A stretch of DNA of 64,000 bases from CAVZMI01 sp050011775. GTDB taxonomy: Bacteria > Bacteroidota > Ignavibacteria > UBA10030 > CAVZMI01. The DNA lies in contig JBEKIL010000008.1 in the NCBI GenBank assembly GCA_050011775.1, positions 100,212 to 164,211 of the forward strand. Direction: 5' to 3'. Under the pieces are notes generated by a model that saw only the letters and a list, made by a program, of their open reading frames with translations, did no database searches and was not told the origin of the DNA. Shown here piece by piece: positions 46,117 to 55,458 of this stretch. A program made the position numbers and the translations under genes. Position 1 is the stretch's first letter. Every line of letters starts with the position of its first letter.

Positions 46117-46455
46117 TTAAATCTTCCCGAAAGATTTCACAGCTTCAGTCACTGTAGGATAGCTGATGAACATGTTGTCGAAGCCGGTTATTTTCATCAC
46201 GTCATTCGTTTCCTGGGTTAAAGCCGCATAAGCGCCCGTTCCGCCGACTCTGTCCAGTTGTTTGGCGATAACCAACAGCAGCCTTAACCCCGCGCTGGAA
46301 ATATAATTGCATTTCCCCATATCGAAAACCAGACGGCACCCGGATATTAATAGAGGCATTATTTTTTCCTGGGCAACAGGAGCAGTATTTCCATCCAAGT
46401 TGCCGCTGACCTCTATGACTGTGATATTTTGCTCTATTTTAGTATTAATCTCCAT
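46117..46455 (-). CDS. STAS anti-sigma factor antagonist (second of two)
   Basis: A 112-residue STAS protein: VIEVSGNLDGNTAPVAQEKIMPLL and the site KCNYISSAGLRLLLVIAKQ with the Ser-Ser pair. ATG 46455 is placed by GGAGGAGG directly upstream; the in-frame ATG at 46476 lies before that site. Two STAS proteins facing a single kinase suggest either two targets or a relay. Confidence 0.9.
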   Translation of the reverse strand: MEINTKIEQNITVIEVSGNLDGNTAPVAQEKIMPLLISGCRLVFDMGKCNYISSAGLRLLLVIAKQLDRVGGTGAYAALTQETNDVMKITGFDNMFISYPTVTEAVKSFGKI

Positions 46456-46469
46456 TTTATCCTCCTCCG

Positions 46470-48278
46470 TTACCATGTTGGTACCAGTCGGACTTTTATC
46501 TTCGGCCTATATGTGAGGTTTGGCAATTCCACCGACAAATTGTCGGCATTGAATTTTGTCCAGGGATTGCCGTCGATCCAGACTTCAGAGATGCGGACAA
46601 TGCCCGGCGGCAGGATATCGGGCTGGACCCTGAGTACGTCATTGCCAAACCCGTTGGTCATCGGCTTGAAATACAGATCAAGCGGCTGCTTGGTATTCAG
46701 AAAGTTGGTGTACACCTGCGCCAGGTAACAAAGCTCGATGGAGTGGTAGCCACTCATTGAGTGGCTGCCCTTCAGCCGTTCGTTTCCCATTAGGTAAGGC
46801 AAGCCGTTATTCAGCACATTGAAATAAACTGAACCATCGTCATGATCCAGGAAGAAAGTGTTATAGAATGAAGAGGACTCACGGGCTAATCTTAAATATT
46901 CCTGGTCTTTCAGGACTCCGTACAGAATCTGATAGGCCAGTATTCCCTGTTCCTGCTGCCACCAGGCCTTGCGGTCATGCCAGGAGAAGCGATATGATTC
47001 ATCACCTTCTTTTAACGTACGCTCCATTACATCGTACCAGCCGCCTCGTTGTCTGTCCATGCCGACCGTAGGCATCACAGCGCCTATCTTCTTGGCCAGG
47101 TCAACATATCGCGCATCCGGCTTCAGACTGTTTATCCTCATCAGGTTCCATGCGATCTTGAGGTTGTGGCCGACAACACCCTGGTTCTGTTGCCAACGCC
47201 ATGTCAGGTCGTGGCTCCAGTTCTCGAAGAAACGTTCATTGACGAATGGGCTGTTCTCGTAATCGGGGAAATATTTGACGATACAGTCGGCAGTATAAGC
47301 AAGGAAATCCTTATACTTCTGATCGCCTGTTGCGAGGAAGAGATTGATAAGATAGGCCGGGGCATGATCGCCTATCGAGTTCCAGTTCTTGCGCGCTTTG
47401 TTGATGCCAAGACTTTCACTGTGGGGATCCAGCGTGATAGGATCAATATGAGAGAAATAACCTTCCCCTTTTTTATCCAGGAAGAAACGGTCGAATAGGT
47501 CGATCGTCATTTTGATATCCTTCATGATGGAAGGATCGCCATTTATTCTATAAGTCTGGGTGGGCCCGGCCAATGCATAAATCTGCTCGTACATTGGAAT
47601 GGCATCCCAGTCGTCCCCGAATTCTGAGGCGAAGATCTTGTGTTCCTTATCGCCCCTGACGTCTATGCCGTGATACCAGTAGATAATATTTTCGTCGTAA
47701 TCGTAGAAACGCATGTGTTCCCGCAGGTATAGAACACCCTTTTCAGCTGCTTCCAGGAAGCGGTCTTCGCCTGTAAGAAGAAATGCGGAAGCAAAACCGT
47801 AAATGAGGCGGGAGATGGTATCTGTTTCCTGTCGGAAATCGCCTTTGCGTTCTCCGCTCAAGCTTAGGAAAGTTCGGTAATTATGGTAATCGATCTCTTT
47901 ACCCAGGAACTGGGCTTTGATGAAGAAATCGGCGATGCTTGTCGCCTGTTTAATCCACCAATCCGGTTCTTCGAACCTGTATCTACCGACCCTGCTGTCG
48001 GGAAAATCTATGGTCTTGGCTTCAAAAACATGACCCCCTTTTTCCGGATAGTAAATGCCGTAGGCGAACAGGTATTGACCGGGAATCAGCAGGTCGGGTA
48101 TCTGTGCCGTGCAATCAAAATATGGTTCGTCGAGGTTGCGCAGTCTGCGGGCAAATGTGTTGGCGGTTAGCTTGACAGGGAATTCCCGTCCATCCGTTGT
48201 TCTTAAACCGAATACTTTCTTTTCCTTTTCGAACCTGGTTATGTATCCGGCGATTGTATCCGAGAACTCAAACCGCAT
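46470..48278 (-). CDS. AGE-superfamily (alpha/alpha)6 barrel enzyme, carbohydrate-related
   Basis: A 602-residue protein. A small beta domain (1-105, with ITRFEKEKKVFGLRTTDGREFPV) precedes an (alpha/alpha)6 barrel (about 110-520). The barrel contains WSHDLTWRWQQNQGVVGHNLKIAWNLMR and RKAWWQQEQGILAYQILYG, the WxxQxExxxA pattern of N-acylglucosamine 2-epimerase-type and related enzymes, and His residues typical of that active site. A short C-terminal beta domain follows. It is the first gene of the glgX/partner-switching operon. It likely isomerises or hydrolyses a sugar; exact activity cannot be assigned. AGGAG precedes the ATG. Confidence 0.7.
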   Translation of the reverse strand: MRFEFSDTIAGYITRFEKEKKVFGLRTTDGREFPVKLTANTFARRLRNLDEPYFDCTAQIPDLLIPGQYLFAYGIYYPEKGGHVFEAKTIDFPDSRVGRYRFEEPDWWIKQATSIADFFIKAQFLGKEIDYHNYRTFLSLSGERKGDFRQETDTISRLIYGFASAFLLTGEDRFLEAAEKGVLYLREHMRFYDYDENIIYWYHGIDVRGDKEHKIFASEFGDDWDAIPMYEQIYALAGPTQTYRINGDPSIMKDIKMTIDLFDRFFLDKKGEGYFSHIDPITLDPHSESLGINKARKNWNSIGDHAPAYLINLFLATGDQKYKDFLAYTADCIVKYFPDYENSPFVNERFFENWSHDLTWRWQQNQGVVGHNLKIAWNLMRINSLKPDARYVDLAKKIGAVMPTVGMDRQRGGWYDVMERTLKEGDESYRFSWHDRKAWWQQEQGILAYQILYGVLKDQEYLRLARESSSFYNTFFLDHDDGSVYFNVLNNGLPYLMGNERLKGSHSMSGYHSIELCYLAQVYTNFLNTKQPLDLYFKPMTNGFGNDVLRVQPDILPPGIVRISEVWIDGNPWTKFNADNLSVELPNLTYRPKIKVRLVPTW

Positions 48279-48860
48279 GCTTGCGCTCCTTCTATATTAT
48301 TGTGGAAGGGTCTTGCGAAAAAGGATTACCTAAAATATGCTTAAACAAGAGTGCAATGGTATAGGACGAGCATAAAATAGGTAGTGATGGGATGAATGTC
48401 AAGCTCTGCGACTGAACAAAATTAACTGAATGATAATAAATCTGGAGTACACGCCTCTGGTTATCGCGTAAAATGCGAAAAAATCGGAAAAAGAAAAAAA
48501 TTCAGACATACTTCTTCAAGAGTCAGCGATATGTTATGCAACCGGATAGAGAGACTACGTTACCACAGCCGAGCATGTAGTACAGAAAAACCTGATGCAG
48601 ATAGAAGATGTCCGCGGTCATAGCCGGACTTGCGGTAATCCTTGCCCAGGTTTGTGTAGTCAGGTTGGAGGGGATCGGGTCTGAACTTATTGGTTCGCTT
48701 GACTTTTTGCTGACAGGAAAGTATCGCCCTGGTAAGCTAATATTTTACAACAATATAGAATATCAGGTCACTTTCTGAAGCTTTTTTCACATTTCAGTAA
48801 AACTTCCATTAATCCTTTGCGGCTAGTTATAGAATAAATTTCTAATATAGTATTCATTCC
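48279..48860. other. about 580-base gap
   Basis: No supported gene. It must hold the minus-strand promoter of the AGE/glgX operon. A 56-codon frame at 48608-48778 lacks a ribosome site and was not accepted. No strong palindromes were noticed. Confidence 0.5.
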
Positions 48861-48889
48861 TTGACATACTGTGCAACATACAGTATCTT
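48861..48889 (+). promoter_or_regulatory. promoter with PadR-type operator
   Basis: TTGACA (48861-48866), 17 bases, TATCTT (48884-48889). A perfect inverted repeat atactgt (48866-48872) and acagtat (48880-48886), 7-7-7 in spacing, overlaps the promoter. Its form is typical of PadR binding sites, so the downstream PadR gene is probably autoregulated. Confidence 0.7.
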
Positions 48890-48921
48890 GTATCGTATAG
48901 TATGATAGATAGGAGAAAGAA

Positions 48922-49269
48922 ATGGAATTAGATATTACCAATCTTGAGATCGAAATGAACCGGGGTTTCCTGCAAATCCTGGTTCTCGTTGCTCTCGAGA
49001 ATAAATTGTACGGATATAAAATGATACAGTTCTTCCAACAGCACGGTTATACCGTGGAAGAAAGCACACTCTATCCTATTCTTCGCCGGTTCGAAAAGAA
49101 TGGCTGGGTTAAAAGCGAATGGGATATCAGTGCGGAGAGACCGAAGAAATTTTATATCATATCCGTCCAGGGACGGTCGGTCCGAGAAAAAGCGCTTTCC
49201 ATCTGGAATGAACAACACGATACTCTTAAAAAAATAATGAAAGTGAGTTACCATGTATCAAAATCTTGA
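48922..49269 (+). CDS. PadR-family transcriptional regulator
   Basis: A 115-residue winged-helix protein: MNRGFLQILVLVALENKLYGYKMIQFFQQHGY, ESTLYPILRRFEKNGWVKSEW and RPKKFYIISVQGRSVRE. These match the PadR domain, with the usual C-terminal dimer helix. AGGAG precedes the ATG. The HAAS-domain membrane gene overlaps its 3' end by 17 bases. Confidence 0.93.
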   Translation: MELDITNLEIEMNRGFLQILVLVALENKLYGYKMIQFFQQHGYTVEESTLYPILRRFEKNGWVKSEWDISAERPKKFYIISVQGRSVREKALSIWNEQHDTLKKIMKVSYHVSKS

Positions 49270-50173
49270 AGATTATCTCCGTGAGATTGGCCACCACCTG
49301 GCCGTTAGAGATGGTGCAGACGACATCCTGTCGGAAATTAAAAGTCATATCCTCGAAAAAGCGGAAGTGGAATTCGGTAGGGTCACCGAAGAGACTGTCG
49401 GCAAAATCATCTCCACCTACGGCCGCCCCCAGCAGGTCGCGGCAAAGTATATTGAGGGTGTCGAAATCATCTCTCCGATCTTTAAACGGTATCTTTTTCT
49501 CTATACAGGAATTCTCTTTCTATGTCACTCTACTATGGCCCTTTTCGCATATCTGACGAATATCAGTATGTTGAGTTTCCCTTTCCTGTATATTCCAAAG
49601 ATGGATGGGTGGCAGATTATATTTTATTTACCGACGGCTTTTGTCTATGACATAGGGCTCGTTATAATTTTCCTTTACTTCGTCACTCAGAGCAAAAAAG
49701 AGATTCGTATTCCCTGGCCGAAATTTTTCTCATTGCCGGCAAGCCGGAAAAAATTGAAAACGCCTAAGGTCGCTTTTCTGGTTTTCCTGATACTCGTTTT
49801 TGGTTCTTTTCTTTATTTCTTTATCCGGCATGGGACGATATTTTTCGCTTCTATGAACGATGCTGCTCATCCTATCCCAATGTTTGGCCCGAGTGCCTCT
49901 TTCTATTATTCCGCTCTTTTTCTCGCCATGCTCGTGTGTGAAGTCGTTGGTTATGCAGCGCGCTTCATCAGCCAATCCCGCTGGATAGAGCTAATCAAAA
50001 CTGCGATCATATTGCTTTTACTACAATTTGTCTGGAACAGCCCCGTCGGAGCTGATTTTACCAAAATCCCCGGCTTAAATATCGAGCAAGCAATGACCGC
50101 CTTTCTTTTGGTATTTACGGTTTTGATTGCTTTCAGATTTCTTAAAAACATTATTTCAGTCATCAAAAAATAA
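49253..50173 (+). CDS. HAAS-domain (DUF1700-like) membrane protein
   Basis: A 306-residue protein. Residues 1-75 form the HAAS signaling domain (MYQNLEDYLREIGHHLAVRDGADDILSEIKSHI...YGRPQQVAAKYI), followed by about six hydrophobic helices. PadR and HAAS proteins form a frequent pair, presumed to regulate a membrane or secretion stress response. The overlap with padR indicates coupled translation. Confidence 0.82.
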   Translation: MYQNLEDYLREIGHHLAVRDGADDILSEIKSHILEKAEVEFGRVTEETVGKIISTYGRPQQVAAKYIEGVEIISPIFKRYLFLYTGILFLCHSTMALFAYLTNISMLSFPFLYIPKMDGWQIIFYLPTAFVYDIGLVIIFLYFVTQSKKEIRIPWPKFFSLPASRKKLKTPKVAFLVFLILVFGSFLYFFIRHGTIFFASMNDAAHPIPMFGPSASFYYSALFLAMLVCEVVGYAARFISQSRWIELIKTAIILLLLQFVWNSPVGADFTKIPGLNIEQAMTAFLLVFTVLIAFRFLKNIISVIKK

Positions 50174-50217
50174 CTTATTAAGTAAAAATTATAAACTATT
50201 GTTTAGGATATCACTCA

Positions 50218-51612
50218 TGAAAAACTTTACGTTGGTTCTTGCTTTTATCGTATTTGCTTCCATTATCTCACCAGTTTCTGCATTCAACCAGAAAGAGCCA
50301 CAGCGCCGTCGATCATTATTATCAACGATGTCACGATCGTGGATGTTGAAAAAGGAACTCTTCAGGAAAACTGTACAGTTACTGTCTCCGGAGAAAAGAT
50401 TAAACAAATCTCGAAGCAATCACACATCGACTCACCCAAAGAGGCGCGGATCATTAATGGCGCTGGACTATTCTTGGTACCGGGTCTGATTGACGCGCAT
50501 GTTCATTACTATGATCAGGTCACATATGGACCAATGATGATTGTAAATGGTGTTCTCTTCGTCCGGGACATGGGCAATTCCACGAATGAAGCACTTGCGC
50601 TGCGTGACAAACTGAAGATCAGGGAAATCCTTGGTCCGGAAATGATAGTAACAGGATCCATCCTCGACGGCAATCCACCCCTTATTTCTCAGATTTCCAT
50701 TCCGTGCAGAACACCCGAAGAGGGAAGGGAGGCAGTGCGCAAACAGGTTGCAGCCGGAGTGGATCAGATCAAAGTGTACAGTGGTTTGGAGAGAGATGTA
50801 TTTCTGGCAATTGCAGACGAAGTCAATAAACTTGGTGTCAAACCGGTTGGCCATATACCTGAGTCGGTTTACATTGAAGACGCGGCGAATGCGGGATTAA
50901 GAAGTTCGGAGCACCCTTTTGGCTTTGGGAAGATCATAGCGAAATTGCTTGGTGAACCGGTGAATCTGGCACCGGAGGGATGGGAACGGATGTCCCGTAC
51001 TTCCTAAGATTAAACGAGGTCAAGAGGGAAGAATTCCGTGAGGTACTGAAAAGAATCAGTGCAACCGGTATGCATGTCTGCCCAACTCTTATCGTGTTCA
51101 AACACGGCGCGCACCTTAAGGAGATATTCTCCGGCAGTTATCCAATGCTGGAATATACATCATCAATGATGAAGGGAATGTGGAAAGCACTTTGGAGCAA
51201 ACAACCGGTGAATGAAATAGTCCCAAATCTTTTATCTCCGATGAAGGAAATCGTTAAAGAGATGCACATGAGCGGCATACCTCTCATGGTTGGAACAGAC
51301 TTGCTCTTCCCAGGAGTTATTCCGGGATATTCTGTACATGAAGAGATGGCATTATGGCAGGAAGCGGGCATTTTTCCAGCGGAAATATTACGCAGTGCTA
51401 CTATTATCCCTGCAAAGTTCATGTGAGTGAACGATCGTCTTGGCTCTATTGCTGAAGGGAAAACGGCTTCGTTCATTTTGTTGCGGTCAAATCCACTGGA
51501 GGATATTCGAAATGTCGATCAGATCGAAAGTGTATTCCTGCGCGGCCGCTATTTCGACCGGGCTGATTTAGACCAGCTTAAACAAGATGTTAAAAAGATG
51601 TGCAAACAGTAA
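50218..51612 (+). pseudogene. broken secreted amidohydrolase
   Basis: The first frame (ATG 50218) encodes a signal peptide MKNFTLVLAFIVFASIISPVSAF, then slips near 50300 into the frame with INDVTIVDVEKG and LIDAHVHYYDQ (HxH motif). A second slip near 50985 changes frame again (ends ...EGWERM, resumes TDVPYFLRLNE). A TGA at 51424-51426 then interrupts KFM / VNDRLGSIAEGKTASFILLRSNP, the C-terminal part. So it has two frameshifts and one stop in an amidohydrolase of the prolidase/imidazolonepropionase-like type. Three lesions argue for true decay. Confidence 0.85.
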
Positions 51613-51665
51613 CTGTATGCCTAGATCATTCAGACAAAAAATTGGAAGAAAAAACGAGGTAAATA

Positions 51666-51762
51666 TGGAGTTACTGAGTGGTCATCGTTCTACTCCAGAG
51701 CCATTTTGAAGATTTTCAGAAGTGGAGTTGTGACTCATCGAAAGAGCGAGCCCCCGCTACAC
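51666..51762. repeat. dispersed repeat copy C (partial)
   Basis: About 97 bp matching the first half of copy B: ggagtt..tgagtggtcatcgttctactcc, cattttgaagattttc, gagttgtgactcatcgaaagagcg.gcccccgcta. It lacks the hairpin half. It lies between the broken amidohydrolase and the 3' end of fhs. Confidence 0.65.
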
Positions 51763-51822
51763 ACATTAAAGGAAGATCCCAACTTGTGTCGAGTACCTAT
51801 CGAGACATCGGCAAGAGCTTGT

Positions 51823-53457
51823 TTAAAATAGTCCCGTAATATTTCCCTGATCATCGACGTCGATGTTTTCGGCAGCCGGATTAATAGGGAGTCCCGGCAT
51901 GCGCATTATTTCACCCGTGATCGGAATTACAAAACCTGCGCCTGCAGCAACTTCGATTTCTCTCACTGTTATCAAGAAATTTTCGGGCCTTCCAAGTAGT
52001 TTGGGATTATCGGAAAACGAATTTTGAGTTTTGGCCATACACACGGGAAGTTTATCCAAACCGAGTTTCCGTATCTTTTCTAAATCATCTTTGGCTTTAG
52101 CTGTAAATTCAACTGCTTTTGCTCCGTAGATATTTTTTGCGATGGTCTCTACTTTTTTTGGAATATCCCAATTCCAGTCGTATGTCGGTTTATATTTATT
52201 TTTACAATTTTGTGCAATGTCGCAAACTATCTCTGCAAGCTCCATCGAACCCTCGCCACCTTTTCCCCAGACATCTGCAACAGATGCAGGAACCCCGAGC
52301 TCTTTACACCGGTCTTTTAATATTTCAATTTCATCAATTGTGTCTGTTGTGAATTTATTTATGGCAACTGCAGGGTGAATGCCAAACGCAAGAATGTTTT
52401 CAATATGCTTCTCCAGGTTTCCTAAACCTTTTTTCAGCGCTTCTTTGTTTGGCTGATTAACGGATTTCAAATCGGCGCCGCCATGATATTTCAATGCTCT
52501 TAGTGTTGCGACAAGAACAACTGCTTTTGGCGATAATCCTGAATAGCCGCATTTGATGTCGAAAAACTTCTCTGCTCCTAAATCAAATGCAAATCCGGCC
52601 TCGGTCACGACATAGTCCGAAAGAGACAGCCCCATTTTTGTCGCGACGACGCTGTTCGTCCCCTGAGCGATATTTGCAAAAGGGCCGCCGTGAATAATTG
52701 CGGGATTCCCCTCGATCGTCTGAACAAGGTTGGGCATGATCGTGTCTCTTAACAGTGCGGTCATGGCGCCGCTTGCTTTTAAATCGCGGGCATAAATCGG
52801 ATTCCGGTCATATGTAAATCCGACAAAAATATTTCCCAGCTTCTTTTTCAAATCGGTAAGGTTCTCTGCAAGGCAGAGTATGGCCATAACCTCGGAAGCC
52901 GCCGTAATATCAAATCCTGTTTCGCGGGGCACTCCGGAGAGAGTTCCTCCAAGCCCGACAATAATCTTCCTCAAAGAACGATCGTTCATATCCATGACTC
53001 TTTTCCAATGAACTGTGCGAGGATCGATTCCCAGATTATTCTTTTTATTCTGAATATTATTATCGATTAATGCAGCGAGCAGATTGTGCGCTTTTTCAAC
53101 TGCTGAAAAATCTCCCGTGAAATGAAGATTGATATCTTCCATCGGGACCACCTGAGCATGCCCGCTGCCCGTTGCGCCTCCTTTTATCCCGAAGACGGGA
53201 CCAAGCGAAGGTTCTCTCAAGACGACGGTTGTTTGTTTCCCGATTCTGTTCATACCTTGAGTCAAGCCGATCGAGATAGTCGTTTTTCCTTCGCCTGCAG
53301 GTGTCGGAGAGATGGCGGACACTAGAATCAAATTACTTTTATTGTATTTGTCGACGTCAATATATTTCAATGGGACCTTGGCTTTGTAATTGCCGTAGAG
53401 AATGAGATCGTTTTCGGAGATATGAAGTTGCGAGGCGATTTCCTTGATATTCTTCAT
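51823..53457 (-). CDS. fhs: formate--tetrahydrofolate ligase
   Basis: A 544-residue enzyme that joins formate to tetrahydrofolate with ATP, forming 10-formyl-THF. The nucleotide loop PTPAGEGKTTISIGL, EPSLGPVFGIKGGATGSGHAQVV and NLHFTGD match the family strongly, and the C-terminus GAGFVIPITGEIMRMPGLP is typical. ATG 53457 starts the conserved N-terminus. It lies 121 bases downstream of folE2 on the same strand, making folate-linked one-carbon metabolism a shared theme. Confidence 0.95.
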   Translation of the reverse strand: MKNIKEIASQLHISENDLILYGNYKAKVPLKYIDVDKYNKSNLILVSAISPTPAGEGKTTISIGLTQGMNRIGKQTTVVLREPSLGPVFGIKGGATGSGHAQVVPMEDINLHFTGDFSAVEKAHNLLAALIDNNIQNKKNNLGIDPRTVHWKRVMDMNDRSLRKIIVGLGGTLSGVPRETGFDITAASEVMAILCLAENLTDLKKKLGNIFVGFTYDRNPIYARDLKASGAMTALLRDTIMPNLVQTIEGNPAIIHGGPFANIAQGTNSVVATKMGLSLSDYVVTEAGFAFDLGAEKFFDIKCGYSGLSPKAVVLVATLRALKYHGGADLKSVNQPNKEALKKGLGNLEKHIENILAFGIHPAVAINKFTTDTIDEIEILKDRCKELGVPASVADVWGKGGEGSMELAEIVCDIAQNCKNKYKPTYDWNWDIPKKVETIAKNIYGAKAVEFTAKAKDDLEKIRKLGLDKLPVCMAKTQNSFSDNPKLLGRPENFLITVREIEVAAGAGFVIPITGEIMRMPGLPINPAAENIDVDDQGNITGLF

Positions 53458-53578
53458 TTGATAAAATTCCCGTGTGTAAGTTGTTGGTTTCTATTATTTT
53501 GGCGAGAATTTGACATTATCTCCGGCGCAAAGTTGATCCCGTAGAATATTATATATATTCCCGGTATTTCCTTAACCT

Positions 53579-54388
53579 CTATAATAATCCTCCTTCTCGA
53601 TCAAGCTCTTCACTAAGATCACTAAAAGGAATCCAACTGCTCTTTTCCGTTGCAATTACAGTGCTATAGGAATGAAGCATGCCGAAATTACTGGAGCGAA
53701 CAGAGTACCAGTCTATCTTGCGATCGTGAGCCAACTCGTCCTTGATCTCATCAACTGTGATTACGCTTGACTTGTCACCCTGGTGTATCGTACGGATAAC
53801 ATAATCCTGGTCTTCCGGAGTAAGATATGAGTACACAGGTGATAACGCATGTTTATCGACTATTTCGACGATATCTTCCGGATATACTTCCTCTTTGGAT
53901 TCTACCGTAATGGAAACAATACTCAATTGACCGAACGGTCTTTCCGTAAGTATAATCGACGATTTGGGATACGTCGTGATTATCGGAATATCGATGGTAA
54001 ATAAAATTTTGGGCTCCTGAACGGCAGATGCCTTAGCAGAATATTTGCAGAGATATCTTACCAGACACTTTTCTTTGGATACGGGTGTCCGTTTTTCGAT
54101 GAAGAAGGGATATTCAAAATCGACCTTCACAGGCGCCTTGTCGAATTCTCTCACGTAATCCATGATGTTGGTGCGTAATGTTTTCGTGCCGATGATTTCC
54201 CTGTGCTGGTGTAGAATGTGAATAAATTTATCGATCCATTGGGCTTCGAACATATGCATAATGTGGGCATTGATCGATATGTTGGCAATCGTGAATTGAC
54301 CGTCTGGATGGATTCTTGATGCAACTCGAATGGGAAACGGCAAATTGTTCATGCCGACATCCACAAGGAATCTTTTTTCCGGTGTCAT
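53579..54388 (-). CDS. folE2: GTP cyclohydrolase FolE2 (MptA-type)
   Basis: A 269-residue protein of the COG1469 family that forms 7,8-dihydroneopterin triphosphate from GTP, the first step of folate synthesis, in organisms lacking or supplementing FolE. The signature FDYPFFIEK-like sequence appears as FEYPFFIEKRTPVSKEKCLVRY, with the T-fold halves joined around ILFTIDIPIITTYP and FGQLSIVSITVESKE. The DWYSVRSSNFGMLHSYSTV end fits the long subfamily. Starts two bases after the AckA-like pseudoenzyme gene. Confidence 0.85.
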   Translation of the reverse strand: MTPEKRFLVDVGMNNLPFPIRVASRIHPDGQFTIANISINAHIMHMFEAQWIDKFIHILHQHREIIGTKTLRTNIMDYVREFDKAPVKVDFEYPFFIEKRTPVSKEKCLVRYLCKYSAKASAVQEPKILFTIDIPIITTYPKSSIILTERPFGQLSIVSITVESKEEVYPEDIVEIVDKHALSPVYSYLTPEDQDYVIRTIHQGDKSSVITVDEIKDELAHDRKIDWYSVRSSNFGMLHSYSTVIATEKSSWIPFSDLSEELDREGGLL

Positions 54389-54390
54389 AA

Positions 54391-55458
54391 TTATAACTCC
54401 TTAGTAATTAAGTTTATTAGCTTTTTTTCCAGTATTTTCAATTTATCATATTTAAAACAAAAAACATCCACCTCCGAATTGTTGCCGGTGAAAATCCAAT
54501 AACTATGAGAAGCTTTTACTTTTTCTCTCTTTTTCAGGTGAAGAAAATCCAGCGAACGGCATATCTCCTCAATCAACTCATTCGATTCATCCACATAATC
54601 GCAGATAAACACAATGGCATCAACCCCACCGAGCACCGAGATGAAAGCTCCAATGTATTTCAATATTTGATAACTGAATAGCTCTCGAATAAAATTATTT
54701 TGGTCACTATTATTTTGTTTTAATATATCAATTAATTTACATCGTTTATCTGATAGTCCGGTAAATCCCCCATCTCTCGATAATGTCTGATTGATTTCCT
54801 CCAACGACATGCCGGCGGAAATAAGCTGCAGTACAATAGCCGTATCGATGTCTCCGCAGCCGTTGGACGAAATGATTCCTTCAATCGGGGTAAATCCAAT
54901 AGTGGTTTCAACTGCCTTCCCATTCTTTAAAGCAGCAATATTCGTTTGATTACCTAAATGGATACTGACCGCTCTTTTGTACGATTTCGTCTTCAACCCG
55001 CAGATTTGTTCCCATCCCCATTGATGGCACAATCCATCTCCTCCATACCGGCGTATGCCATCTTCGCGCAGTTGATATGGAATTGCATATGTGCTTGCTT
55101 CTGCAGGAAGATGTGCAAAAAGTGCAGTATCGCATAGAAGAACGTGTGGAATTTCAGGGAATTCCTTCATCCAGTATCGGGCAATACGTAAGGTCATCTC
55201 ATTTTGATCGGGGAGAAAACGGACACAATTTTCCACCTTGCTCAGGTATGCTTGTGATAATAATTTCGACGGTTCAGTTATTTCCTCGCCGCCGTGGTAC
55301 AAGAGATAACCAATGGCTTCCACTTTTTTCGATTTCATGCTGTCAGATTCATTCCTGAACCATTCAGGTGTGTATCTCTGAGTATGTTCCACGGACACAT
55401 TTCTTTCGAACGAGTACCGGCGAACGAAAGGAGGATCCGGATCAAACAGCAGCATCAT
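54391..55458 (-). CDS. acetate kinase-family pseudoenzyme
   Basis: A 355-residue protein with clear acetate/propionate kinase fold: LCDTALFAHLP, SIHLGNQTNIAALKNGKAVETTIGFTPIEG and the final sheet. Most catalytic residues are replaced. The Asn of NxGSSS becomes Asp in LLFDPDPP, the Arg before HGG becomes Leu (LLYHGG), the His of FHGxS is lost (YGGDGLCH), the Arg of TRxGxID is Gly (NGCGDID), and the last EEL Glu is absent; only the Asp of CDTA remains. It overlaps the acetate kinase gene by 17 bases (ATG 55458, AGG site). It is likely a regulatory or structural partner. Confidence 0.75.
   Translation of the reverse strand: MMLLFDPDPPFVRRYSFERNVSVEHTQRYTPEWFRNESDSMKSKKVEAIGYLLYHGGEEITEPSKLLSQAYLSKVENCVRFLPDQNEMTLRIARYWMKEFPEIPHVLLCDTALFAHLPAEASTYAIPYQLREDGIRRYGGDGLCHQWGWEQICGLKTKSYKRAVSIHLGNQTNIAALKNGKAVETTIGFTPIEGIISSNGCGDIDTAIVLQLISAGMSLEEINQTLSRDGGFTGLSDKRCKLIDILKQNNSDQNNFIRELFSYQILKYIGAFISVLGGVDAIVFICDYVDESNELIEEICRSLDFLHLKKREKVKASHSYWIFTGNNSEVDVFCFKYDKLKILEKKLINLITKEL

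Noticed and set aside
48608..48778. 56-codon frame starting MSAVIAGLAVIL
   Set aside because: No ribosome site, no recognised domain and chance length.
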